From positions 3,968,501-4,032,500 of the forward strand of contig OX485805.1 in the NCBI GenBank assembly GCA_950295325.1: a stretch of DNA of 64,000 nucleotides. The letters run 5' to 3'. Below the pieces are notes generated by a model. The model was not told the DNA's origin. It made no database searches and saw only the letters and a program-made list of their open reading frames with translations. Below are positions 26,702-39,210 of the stretch, in pieces (the stretch's first letter is position 1; the number at the start of each line of letters is the position of its first letter). The position numbers were made by a program, and so were the translations under genes. The stretch is from Polytrichum commune (taxonomy: Eukaryota; Streptophyta; Polytrichopsida; Polytrichales; Polytrichaceae).

Positions 26702-29700
26702 AAAAGCTTTTCAGAAGCTGCGGCATTAGTCTTAAAAAACTTAGCTTACATAGATAAAACTTAGAAACTGGGTTCAAGAGTAACAAAACCCACATACTTC
26801 AGTTACAGCCCAGACACGGTGAAAGGTAGCGAGGAAACAAATGCAGCAAAGGCTGCAAACTTGAACAACATATGAGAACGCGAAGGTGTCCACCTCCAAC
26901 CAAAAAAAAAACATTGGAGGGAAGAGATATCACCGTTCTTATTTGCTGCTGCGGGGACCCAAACAATAAAAATGTCTCTAGCTGGACCACAACTTTTCTT
27001 CCCAAACTGTGCAGATCAAGCACGATGATGGGAACGGATATCCAACTACTTCTGAACTGGTAGTACTACTATGTCTCTTTGAGCTGTACTATAATATTAA
27101 AAGAAAAGGGTTTTTTCTCCCCTTGAGTTTCATCTTACATTATTGCTGCAGCGCCACCAAGTGCTGAGTTTTGTTTTTGTGTCCACCGAGGAGTTGCACT
27201 TTTTTGGTAGATTCTAAAACCGTTAGTGGGTTGTGAGCAGTGCAACTATGTAGCTAGTACGAGGGACTAGGTAGAGTAATTTTGGGTTGTGTTTCCGATT
27301 TCCAAGGAATTGAATGTGTTCACTACAATTTGTACTACTGTTCAATTTCATCACCGTCATGATCCCAACAGTGTGTATTTCGATGTATCTCACTTATCTG
27401 TTGCATCGGAGAGACTCGTGAGTTCATTGAATTTGTCGTCGGGTTTAACTTAGACTCTTCAGAATTTGTCTTCGCTTGCCAGGTTTGTAGAGACTAATTT
27501 CTAAAGACAAACTCTCAAAAGAAATTTGTCGTCAGATTCCAGAGCAACCTTTTGAAAACAAATTAATAACTTTTCTCACTCCAGGATACTTTAGACGGTG
27601 AACTTATAAGGGCAATGATCTCTAGTTTGGATAATATGTTAGGGGAAAAGTCAAAATTTAGGCATGGCTTGCAAAAGGCCATGATATATATGCCGCATTG
27701 AATAGTCATATGGCTGTGAGTGGCCTTAATTCCAGTTTGAATTGCGAGGATTAAGCTGCAAGGTTTGCGTCTTCAGCACTCCTCTCAACTTCCACGGAGC
27801 CATTTGCAAGAGGATTCTCAACATTTTGAAGAGGCGTCTTTCACACAACTACTGGAGTGGTTTTTGTTGTGGTTTGGGCTCACTTTCAACCACAACTATG
27901 TATGTGGGTGTTATTTGGTTGCTTCTCTTAATCAGGCACCTATATATGATGATTATGTGGTTGGCTGAAGATCAAAGAACAAACACCACAAAGACACATT
28001 TAAAAAAGATATTGGACTATGTGTTAAATGCTTTTAACTACACCACACTCAATAGTAAACACAAGTGGGAGGACCTATGCGTTTAGTTAAGGAATCAACA
28101 CACATCCATTTCCTATATCCATAATTGAAGCATGGTAGGTCAGGGTTGCAATATAATTTTTAATGATGCTTCGTTGTAGATTTCTTAATGCAACACGAGT
28201 TTTGTTGTGTAAATCTAATTGGTAGAAGTTGGAGAACATGAAAAATGAACTTAAGAACACCCAAATGCCTTATGATTACATTCATTTACACACAAGTATA
28301 GTGTAGTATATTAAGATTGTATAGTAATGACCTCAATTGGTAGTCTTCCTATAATTTGGTGCAATGTGTGGAATGGAGAAAGCAATTTATTGATTCTAGT
28401 GGAGAGTTTGTCTAAGAGTAATTGCCTCCTACAAATTCTCTCTCATGCCTTGGCCTTCAAAGTTCTCTCCCAGTGCCACATAGTAACTACAAACAAATAG
28501 AACCATGACCGATCTTTTATCCAAGAGCAAAAACTTATCAAATTTTGCCTTTATTTTTCATCCATGAAGGCACGACATCATCCATAATTCTAATATTTTG
28601 CCCATGAGTTGATTGGTTATGACTAATAACCATCCCTAGTAGGAGCCTGGATGACTCACTGCTCCTGCGGTTTGCCATGCACTCTCCTTTGGTTGGTTAT
28701 CTAGTCAAAAAGAAAGTAAACTACAACTATCAACCACAAGAACAATCCTCAACCCTAAACTCCAGATTGTGCACTGAAGATGACAAGGGCTTGAACAAAA
28801 GTAGAATTTCATCAACTATGTTATGTTAATCTCATAGATCTCTTGGTCATTAGGATATGGAATTTGTTCTCGTTGTAATATGTCATTTCTTGTGACTACA
28901 GGGAATGCTAGGTAGGCTTTGCACTAATAGGTTTAAGGGTAGTTATCAACACAAGTGGCGTTAATATGTTCACTAGGCGTGGAGAATACTAAATATCATA
29001 TCAATGCATAGCTATTGATTTAAGGGGGTGTTGATTCATATGAACACATTACTGATTAATTCAAAAAAGAGTAATTGGTCGGCCTTTTGCCTTTGTTGGC
29101 CTCACTCTCGGGTATTTTGGGAAGTGCTTCCTCCATCTTTTCTTTATTCTTTTCTTTTAGGATGAAATAACTTGGGGATGTTTTACTGCTCCATGTTTTC
29201 ATTGCATGGAATTTTAGTGCAATCTACCCAAATCTGAAACTTTCATAGTAAGTACTAGTTTGAATATTATTGCGGAGCTAGGGTTTACGCTGGGTGTGGG
29301 GTTTGGGGTTAGCTATGGCAATGTGTGGGAGCCATGGCCGGAGGAGCTGGTGGACTTGTCAACAACTTCGGTGTAGTGTACAAAGAATAACCCCACCAAT
29401 AATGTAACAGTAGTAGCTCCACACATCATCCTCATCACCATTTTCAATCACAACCTGCCCTCAAAGGTGCAAGGACTAGATCTGCAATCTTCAAAATCAT
29501 GCACATCGAATTAAACACCCCTCTCCTCTCAAAACTGGTGGGCTAGCTAATTCCAGAATGCAAGCTTAGCTAGCTTCCAATTTCCTTGATGCATATCACC
29601 TTGGAGAAAACCTGCAAATGGGAAACGTAATGCTCAAGGACTTGCTATTAAGTGTAACCTACACGGAACCAATCGATGCCACCCTCATAGAGGGAGTGCA

Positions 29701-29764
29701 CTGGAAGCCATTGAGTCCATATAATGATTGGGGAGATTTTTGGGCGTAATCGGTTGAGATTCTA
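26702..29764. other. Intergenic / GAPDH 3' region, no gene recognised
   Basis: The first 400 bp probably include the GAPDH 3' UTR. The rest has only short frames (for example 27742-28086) lacking recognisable motifs. Confidence 0.5.
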
Positions 29765-29994
29765 GTGTTTGCAAGTCCAACCAGTTACATGTTGACATCC
29801 TTCGGTTTTTCTATATTAATATGAGGTATAATATTTCCATAAGTTCCTCTAAAGTGATCGGTAATTCTCCTGAAGTCTTGAACTTCAACCGGTTTATATG
29901 CAACTAACTGCCAGTTCTCCCCGATCATTGATTCCATACATACTATTGCAAACACGGTTCTTGAATTCATGAACTTCAAAGGGACTTTAGACAA
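29765..29994 (-). repeat. Dispersed repeat family G, copy 3 (open frame)
   Basis: A 69-codon open frame (29785-29994) reads ...GENWQLVAYKPVEVQDFRRI then TDHFRGTYGNII. It is the best preserved version of the repeat also seen at 2435-2605 and 14475-14690. The pattern suggests a protein-coding ancestor (a retroelement or captured gene), but I do not recognise the family. The start given by the frame is arbitrary. Confidence 0.5.
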
Positions 29995-30852
29995 AATATA
30001 ACCACATCACACTTGCATATCAAACACAACCGTATCAATAACTAAAATCTCATTCACCATATGCATTACAAAAGTGAAGATGTATTCACCAAAAAAAATG
30101 ATTGTATGCTAAAAAATTAGAACACCCGCTTAGTAGGAGTATACTCACGAGCACAAACCTTGTACATAAACATTGTAAATTTCTCTTGGTCACAAATTCT
30201 TCCGATTCGTCCGCATCAATCCTATCTAGTGTTTATGCTTTGTTGATAGCTTTGTAGCTCATGGTCACATTAAAAAAAATGCAATCCACATCAATCCATT
30301 TGCTATCAGTGTGATCATATTTGAATTTGTTATGGCCCAAATGTTTTATGTAATATTGCAAGCATTATCTCAATTTAGGGATTATGAGGATTTCGTTTCC
30401 CATATTCTTTGACTTGGGCCAAGAGATCAATTGGCTACCTTAGTACCCCAAACGTATGCCAATAAGTTGATTCATGACTTACGCTTTCCCGACCCACCAT
30501 GAACCCTCATGTGCTTCAAACAAAATGTTAGTAGCATTTCTAACTCTATTGGCAGTAATTGGCTTAATTCATTCTTAGAAACATATCATACTAACATAAA
30601 CTCTGGGATCTTATATTAGTTCCACTAAAAAGTAATTGCTCACATTTTACACCTATTTACTTTATTTATACTTGGATTGTCTACTTTCAATGGACCCTTC
30701 ATTATTCATGGTTCCTTCATAAATTTTAATTCAAATGAATTTCATCCTCCCTATAATATGCCGCATGTCATTTGTAAAATGCACAAACTAACCCACCTGT
30801 GGCACCTTCACATTAGTATAAATCCACATTGAAGAAAGAAGACAATACTTAA
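29995..30852. other. Intergenic, nothing recognised
   Basis: AT-rich, with short frames only. Confidence 0.6.
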
Positions 30853-31321
30853 GGGCATCTACAACACCACCATCACATCTCCCTCCAATTTCCACTCCAA
30901 AGGAGCAGTGGTAGAGGAGCTTGTGGGGTATTGCATGAAGGGGTCTTATGACTATAGTGGCGGAGGCAACACCGTCAAAACACCGATTGCTACTCTACAC
31001 GTAATATTATAATGCGAAAATGTGTAAGAAAATAATGGATATGTTTTAATATCAATAAAATAGTTGGCATGTAAAGGCTAATATGAAGCATGAAGTGCTA
31101 TGAAGAGAGCAATTTCTAGAATTGAAACAGGTTTGACCAGGGTAGAGGAGCCACTACATTGATACAATGAAATAGAGACCCCTCTTCATTTTGGTGGCTC
31201 TAAATATATCTTGACTGGTGTAGAGCAACATATGGTGGGATGTGGTGATGATTGTTATGCCTCCAATCCCTCCACAACAGTGTTGGAGGGAGATGTGGTG
31301 GCAACACTGGTGAAGGTGCCC
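30853..31321. mobile_element. TIR element family E, copy 1 (complete)
   Basis: 469 bp. Left end GGGCATCTACAACACCACCA and right end GGCAACACTGGTGAAGGTGCCC are inverted over about 38 bp with some mismatches. TAA stands directly outside each end (30850-30852 and 31322-31324), the target duplication expected of PIF/Harbinger (Tourist-like) MITEs. Non-coding. Confidence 0.88.
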
Positions 31322-31324
31322 TAA

Positions 31325-34300
31325 GAAATTTATGCACACATTCACTAGATAATTGAGTCATGCCTCATACAATAGCATCATTCCTTCGTGTAAAGTTATG
31401 ACTTGCTTGCACTACCAACATATGAGTCCTACGCAATCGGCCTGCGTCACTGAAAGAAATATGCAAATTAACCACTATGATTGACTTGTAAAACTCCTAG
31501 TGATGTAGGACAATTTTTCAGAGACATAGGATGATTGCCCAAGACTCATACGCTTGTAGTGTTAGTGCACCAAACCTGAGCACTTGCTAAACATAGAAAG
31601 TACATCAACGGAACATACAACCTACACAGAAATATATATATTTCAAGACAAAGTTGTGAAAACTTTGATTTTATGCACAAATAATTGTGGAAGAGAATGC
31701 TCAATTGATATTTGAGGCAATTTGCACTAGACCTATTGCAAAAACGCAACTGATCGAGGACCAACAAATTGCCATGGGGGACTTTTGGCTGTGATTTTTT
31801 TGGGCATAGTTTTCTACTAGTGTAGTGCCAATAGCCAAGTGTAATTAATGTGTTCACAAATCAAGTTCTGCACACTATACAGAGTAAATTACAAGCATAA
31901 AATCCTAAGCCACAAGCACCTTGTCCACACAATTACATGTGTTGAGATCAAGGGAAGGGTGCTTATTTTTGCAGTCAATTGTCAAAGATGCTCAAGTACA
32001 TCTCATGTGGGTTTGTTCACTCCCATACAAACCAATCAATACTGGAATCTAGTGGATTTAATGTTATATTCGTTTGACAACTTTGTGACATTGTTAGTTT
32101 TCACTAAGAGAAAGTGTCATATTGTGGCATTGTTGTGCACAATAAGCTGACATTAACACAGTCAAAACTTATTAGTGGTTTTAATTTTATTTATTTTATT
32201 ATTTTGTTGAGTATAATGTAATCATCAGTCAATAAATTTCAATACTTGAAAACATTTTACACACATGTGCCATATAAGTTGGTGAGGTTTGTAGGCCCTC
32301 CAACCTTCTAATAAGAATTTCAGGTTCCTAAGTGGACACCTACTACATAATATTATGCCAAGCACAAAGTCGTTTCGATCAGCCTCAAAAATTCATTTCC
32401 TTAATTCACGGAACAAAGAACATCAATTTTAATTTGTCTTCATGTCTTCTTGGATTCACTCAAAATGGGGAAAGTGTCTAAAGGGTGGAAATTTGGGAAG
32501 GCAACCTAAAAGCTTCCATGCAAACTTAAGGTCCCAGAGGACTAAATCAAAACATTTCGATGTTGTTTCTGGTGTTGAATCAACATAGAATTAATCAATA
32601 TGGGCTTTATGATTGAGTTCTCTATGATAATTTTACTTTCTTGAGCCTTAAGGTTACCTATTATTGTTTCTTTGGTGATCCCACCTAAAATGAAGTTCCC
32701 ATTTATGATTTATCAATCACATTTTTCCAATTGAAACACACTTATATACATGTCATAATAGATTTCGGGATGTTTAGGCTTCAAGTATTAATGACCTAGA
32801 TCCAAATATGCACAATGTATTTTTCTTCAATCACCATGTAGAATATAAATGTACAATTTAAAAATCCTCGAAGTGTTTGTTGCATTAAATATAGTTCCAT
32901 CCTTATCAACTAAAAGAACTTTTACTCTAATATATGCCGGAGGCTTGTATAAACTAATTGTGTAGGCCATAGAATGTATAGTACAATGATGCCTTTAAGG
33001 GCTTACTAGCTAACACTTTTTTTCCCTTTTTTTCTTTTAACACAAATTGAAAAAAAAAATCAATTACAAAAAGGAACCAAAAAAGAACCACCTCAAGAGA
33101 AACAACGCATCACCAAATTTCAATGTAGTTGAAATACAAATTGTTGTTATCATTGTGTGATTCAGTTCCAAGGGCAAGTTTGAGCTCACGCACATGGCTC
33201 TTGTGCACATGGGCATCAATACCCTAATTTCTATTGCATGTTCCTCTATTTTCCAAAAGAAAACACTCAATTCAATTATTTATTTTTATAGTTGACTTCC
33301 CTTCTTTTCATCTCGTATTGTGGTCAATGTGTGATCACACGACCGGGCAAATTTTCTTGGTGTCATTGGCTGTGAAGACTTTCTAACATACGACGACATT
33401 CTTATCCCTCTGTTTAAAATCAAAATTGCTCTTTGTCCACTTGTTATGTTATAGAAAGCTTCTCTTTGGATACCCTGGTCTAACTTATACTTTCACCCCA
33501 AGACCCATATTTTAAGCATATTGATATGTATCCTTGACATAAGACAATATATCAATAGAGTTTCAAACCTGTACATAAGATGATTCCAAGACTGGGTGAG
33601 GCTCCTAGAAAGTGTGTATATGGAACCTGGGGTGTACATCCTTCATTAAAAGCACATGTTACGTGCGTGTGCCACCTTCAAATGAATAACCCAATACACA
33701 CTTTTTGGATGGATCAAAAAAAGGAATATACATGCAATGTTATAGTAAGGACTAGCAAGAAATACATAAATCATAAAGATAAATAAAAGTTAATATCTTA
33801 ACTCACATATATTACATGGAATTTTAACTTTCTATGTTATCACCCCAAGACCTAGATTGATCCTCTTGGACACTTGGGGATGAACAAAAGAAACAAGGAG
33901 GGGGGGGGGGGGTATTGATGTTCCACTAAAACACACAATGCAACAAAAGATAGGTTTCGTTGAATGTTTCAAAGTAAATAAAATTTGTAAGTCCTAAAAT
34001 TTCTTAGGGTAAAGTGAAAACTTGTTTTGTAAATATTAGAAATTTATTCCAAGAATTTCCACCACATATACAAAAAATTCCATGAGTAATATGCTCTTTA
34101 CTCCATATCCCAATGTGCCTCCCATGAAGGGACTTCACATTAGCATCCATCACATTGCATTACCACCTATAACATCGACGTAACCTCATATTCAAAAACT
34201 TTGAATCGGCGGGGGAATAAGTTTGAGCATTTGCCTAGAATTAAATTGACATACTCAACCCCCTAGTTGGCTACTACTTTGTAGTCAACCCCGAAAATTC

Positions 34301-36978
34301 CAACTTTCCAAGTAAAATGTTGGACCGTTATTTACTCTTTCTCCAAGTTTGGTCTTGCTAGCAATTGGACATTGACCCGTATGTAAAATTTATTCCCATT
34401 TACCATCATGACCAAGACCGGAACAAAGTTCGAGTGATGATGACGGCTCAAGAGTGCTTGGCTCAAATTCATTAAAGGGTAGCAAGGCAAACAAAGAGTC
34501 AAGATGGACCGTACAAATTTCTTATTAAATTAGCATCCACCCCTAAGGGGCCCAAGACTCAATATTAAGCCATGTCCATGATGTTAATGTTTATGGCATG
34601 GCTTCGGATGAAAATGATTGGGATGCACGGGTAGATCACTCCATTGTCAAGTTGAACACCACGTGCGATCAAAAAAAATCTTCTTTTGGTAAGTTGCACC
34701 ACCAAAATGGGTCAAACTTTTATCAATTTTTTTTCATGAGTAGATATACACAGTACCTATGACACAGTCAAAAGTGGTAACTAAATTTGATGATTTGTTT
34801 TTTTCATAAAACATACAATTTCTAACTAGAATGACACATAATTGAACTAAAACAATTACTAAAAAAAATAAAGATGACTAAAAATTTCAAAAAAGTATAC
34901 AAAAGATACTATCAATGGTTATGTATATGTAGAAAAGTTATCATAAATTTTAAAATTATATATGGCATGTAATATAGGGGTAGCAAACTTTGTCCGCACG
35001 TGGTGTCAACTTGACAATGAAGTGACCTCCCCATGATGGGATGGAAGATGCTTATGTCTTGATTTATCTTGAAAGCAGTTCCACAAACGACTCAAGGATA
35101 GAACTCTCAACCCTTCACACCATCCATATTATACTACTTCTATTATGATTTGTGAGCTTAACACCGCTCCTCACAAAGTGGTCAAATTCTTCTAGAACAT
35201 AGAAGTGTGTATGTTTTATACTCCAACACCGTATTGTAGCTTTCTAGCAACTTGGGCACCTTTTTGCCTAATAATTAATTAAAGTACATAAGTAAGTTAG
35301 GCAGCCTAAAAAATCAAATTATAAAATTGGGCAGATTTAGAAAGTAATTTAAAATAAGTTAGACATTTATCCAAGTCATTTCTATAATTCATGGATGGTT
35401 TTCCTAATTTCATCTATGCCGGCTATGATTTACCTGAACACTTCCCTTAACCAACATTCCTTACACTACATTTTGTCTTTTACTTGTATGTCAGGGTTTT
35501 GCTTGGCAATAGATTTGCTTTGTGTGAGAGTTATACAGAGTGGTCTTTGTTGTGATTTTTAGGCACTCTTTGAATGCTAGTTCTTTTTTTTTGAGACACT
35601 CAACGAAATTAATTTCCCAAAAATTTAGGCACATTTGAAATTCATTTTTTTTCCCCAAGCTGCTAGAGAGCTACAATATAACCATTCATGTTAAAGGCTA
35701 GCTTGTTCAAGAAAAAACACACAAGAAAAAGGACATTGATGTAGTATGGAGATGTTTGATGATTTTCTCTAACTTAAACCCTAGCCAAATTTTTATATTC
35801 TTCTATATAGGTATGTCTTTGTTGTGAATGTATGTTTAGGTTCCAATGTTCCATAGGCACAATATATCAAAATTGTCAAGAGAAATGTGTACATTATGTA
35901 ACCTATAGTGATAATTAATACCCCTTTTGTGCAAGTGCCACAAGTACGATATATCGATTCACCCCCCCCCCCTCGCCCGCCGCGGGGGCGTTTGAGGTCT
36001 CTCACTCTCTCTTCATGATAGCAATGCACATATATTGTTAAAACTACATATGTATTTTGTTTTGCAAGGTAGAACACACTCTTAAACCCTTAACTTCCCA
36101 ATCCTATGTAAAGGTTGTTTTGAGTGCGAGTGCATTTCACTCAATGTTGGTTGTGGAATTTTCATGGACAAATTCCAAAATTAAAATGAGATTAATCTTT
36201 AGGATCTTGAAACGCGGTAAAGTGGATAGCACTTGATCTTTGCACTTGTTTAAGTGAAAGTGATTTGAAACAATATTCTAACTTTGAACTTTGTAAAAAA
36301 AATGAGATCATAAGCATTTTTAAAACATATTGAGCTACAAAGCCAAGCAATTTATGTTGACAAAAACAATCTCAAAAAAAGTCTAGATAATTTAGAAGAT
36401 GTTGCAAGTGGGTTTGTAGGTGGTGATATTGAGCAAGCAATTATAAAAAATTATATATATACATATATGATTAAATTACATTGAATTGATGATTTCTACA
36501 AAAAAAAATGATGATGACCTCAAGTGTATAATGAATTCATAAATATGAAAAAAAACTTTTAAAGAATTAAGGTCATGAAATTTACGTCCAAAACTAGATT
36601 TAGCCATTTTCTTTTGAGCAATCCTTTCAATGATAAGTTTTGAAGATCTCATATTGGCATTCTATAGCGGAGTATTCAACACAACAATAGAGGTCATCAT
36701 AAAAAGATATTCAATCTAAACAACATGTTTCCACTAATTTTAGGTGTTTGACCAAAAAAACTATGATTTTAAAATAACGGAACACTTTTCAGGTGCACTT
36801 TACTGACATGTACATTATAACCTATATGTCATGATTGTTAGTTTCACATTTATACCTTGGATATGGTATTTGCAAGTTGCAACTACCTTATCATGTGATA
36901 TTATATTGTGGGTCACATTGTGTCTTTTTACGTAACCTCTTTCGTGTTGGGTTTAATAACCTTGTAGTCATAGGCTAA
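31325..36978. other. Long AT-rich intergenic stretch, no gene recognised
   Basis: Holds a G13 run (33900-33912), a C-rich stretch with CGCCCGCCGCGGGGGCG at about 35962-35990, and many A/T runs. Frames of 60-103 codons occur on both strands with no motif or repeat partner. Confidence 0.5.
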
Positions 36979-37360
36979 GGGCCGGTTTACACTATGGACC
37001 ATGAAGCCGGACCATGGGGGAGGACCTTTTGCAATGGTCTGAGTTCATGGTCCAACTTCTTCAAAAATTAGTTTCGAAAGCCTTCGGCCCCTCACTAGGT
37101 GTAAACCGAATGTGGACCAAGAAGAATGACCATGCACCAAAAAGTGAATGTGCTGACTTTTTTTAATACATGCCCTAAAAGGGTAGTTTTGAAAAAAATA
37201 AATTCAAGTTTGATCATTCTCTTGTCTTCTCTTGGGCTTCACTTATCTTCACTTCTTGTTAAATGTGTCGAAGATGTGGCTTGCAAATCTTCTCACAACA
37301 ATTTACAAAAAAAATGAGTGATTTAATTTGTACATGTGACATGTACCTTGTGTTGTCACT

Positions 37361-37680
37361 TCACTAAAAAGATATTTAGTGTTAGATTATATTTAATGTT
37401 GTTACCACCCTACCTTGCTCAACACTAATTTTCAATTCTTTGATAATTAGTGTTAGAAGGTTTGCTAGAAGATATGTTGGAATTCTCCTTTTATCATTGT
37501 TAAAATTTTATCATATCCTTACTTACACTAAATTAAAACCTCTAACTTCCACACATTACCATAGTTGATATTTTAGTGTTTGCATTTACATTTAATGTTA
37601 CTTACTTTCATAAGATTATTGATTATTAGTGTATGCGTTCGTATTTAATGTATCAAACACTAGTAGCTTATTTAGGGTAG
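37361..37680. mobile_element. MITE family A, copy 2, nested
   Basis: Matches 9816-10120 along its length (GTTGTTACCACCCTACC.TGCTCAACACTAATTTTC in both). It lies inside the family H element, so it inserted later. Its tips are more decayed (TCACTAAAAAG left, TTATTTAGGGTAG right). Confidence 0.85.
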
Positions 37681-37694
37681 TAAAAACTATGCGA

Positions 37695-37731
37695 AAAAGA
37701 ACCGCAATCGTTTTCCCATTGCGGTTCTTTT
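37695..37731. repeat. Perfect hairpin, 14-bp stem
   Basis: AAAAGAACCGCAAT pairs exactly with ATTGCGGTTCTTTT around a 9-base loop. It lies 14 bp after the nested MITE. Confidence 0.93.
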
Positions 37732-37808
37732 GAGCACCCTGATCTACAGTCACTAGACGACTACGGATTTTCCTTCTTCGTTTTTCAACTGTAATTTTCA
37801 ATTTTATT

Positions 37809-37873
37809 GGGGCATGTAATATACCGTTGGAAAGTTATTTTCAAGACCTTTCCAACGGTATATTACAAGCCCC
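37809..37873. repeat. Tight hairpin, 26-bp stem with one mismatch
   Basis: Arm 37809-37834 (GGGGCATGTAATATACCG...) pairs with 37848-37873 at 25 of 26 positions around a 13-base loop. If transcribed it would form a small RNA-precursor-like stem, though the loop is shorter than in most plant miRNA precursors. It may equally be a tiny foldback transposon. Confidence 0.93.
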
Positions 37874-38861
37874 CAAATGCTAAGCATTTCAGTTGGTAGA
37901 CCAAGAAAACAAATCTGCACTCAAATTCTTGAGTTCCAGATGTCCCACATTGTTTGATGAAACATGTGGGAGCAAGTTTAACGGGTAGGGTATGGAAGAA
38001 ATGGTAAGTCTCATAGGTTATGATATGATCTAGGCATATGGAGGGCAGACTTGCTTCTCAAGATTTAGTACATCATATAGATGCTAGGAAATGTGCCTTG
38101 TAATCCTTACCTAGGAGGAAGAGTTATATATATATAGCCTCCAAAAAGTTTCTTTAAAAAAGTAGTAAAATGGCATTTCTCTGTCATGGGCCCATGTTTT
38201 TCCCTACCATACCACCTCTCTTGCATCTCTCACCGCAAAACCTGTTGGACCATGTCAATGCATTCATTAGGCCTTGAAAATTGTATTTTGGGGACCTCGA
38301 CCTTCATGGTCCCTTTGCCATTTTTTCCTTAGTGTAAACCGAAGTGATCCTGGGACAAGTTCAGCAGCCAATCAACGCTCTTACAATGCCCTAGTCCGAT
38401 TTCGTGATCCATAGTGTAAACCGGCCATAAGTACAACATAGTTTTAAAGTAGAGTTTACTTTTACTTTATTGTAGCTTGATTTGACTATGACAAACTGCC
38501 ATTGAATTAGTGAAGCATGTGGGCTCCTTAATCTTGCATCTCAACCTCTTGTAGTTGCCATAGATCTGGGGTGAGAGTGTGTATAGAAAGCATTTTTACC
38601 TTTCCCCTTATATATGTTTATTATTTGAGAGGGAAACCTATAATATTAGCATTGAGTTATTTATGCGTTTTTCTCATGATATGCATTTCCAGCTCAATAT
38701 GGATTTACACAAAAACTTTAATTAACAAAACAGATTATGGAAGTGGAATTCTCGCATTCATATTTACAAAATGCCCGTAAACTCATCATTGAAGACCCAA
38801 AGAACCAAGCACAATTTGCTATGTACATGTGATCCCTTCTATAAATTGAAAATTAGAGGTA

Positions 38862-39210
38862 ATAGTGTTATCATTCAATGCAACTGGAGTTTTGATTGGG
38901 AGTTGGTTGTGTTGCATATAAATTTTGTTCACGTTTGATAAGTTTTTGGTGCAATTTTCGAGTTGGTGTCGAGGTTTTGAGTGGAGAACATTCTTTATTG
39001 GTTCATTGGGAGCCAAACTTGTTTTCACACCTCTTGGCATTCCAAAATGATTTTGGCCCCCAATGAACTAAGTCTTCAGAAAGTTCTTCTTTCAAACCTC
39101 CACACCGACTCCAAGAATGCACCAAAAACTTACCGAGCATGGAAAGTTGCATGCAAAACAACCAACTCTTGACCAAAAAAACTCTAGTTGAATTCAAAAA
39201 TAACTCCAAT
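38862..39210. mobile_element. Foldback element family K, copy 3
   Basis: About 348 bp, inverted around a centre near 39035. Shares TTGGTTCATTGGGAGCCAAACT, CCTCTTGGCAT.CCAAAATGA and AAACCTCCACACCGACTCCAAG with copies 1 and 2. Ends read TAGTGTTATC...AATAACTCCA. A minus-strand frame through it is a palindrome artefact. Confidence 0.85.

Larger units (their letters stand above)
36979..38427. mobile_element. TIR element family H, long composite copy (1.45 kb)
   Basis: Left end GGGCCGGTTTACACTATGGACC and right end GATCCATAGTGTAAACCGGCCA are inverted; TAA lies outside both (36976-36978 and 38428-38430). Pairing continues about 35 bp inward. The ends match the short copy at 13959-14294, while the middle holds foreign DNA: MITE A copy 2 (37361-37680), two tight hairpins (37695-37873) and a stretch beginning TGTCCCACATTG (37932) that may be part of an LTR. 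No transposase frame. Confidence 0.82.
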
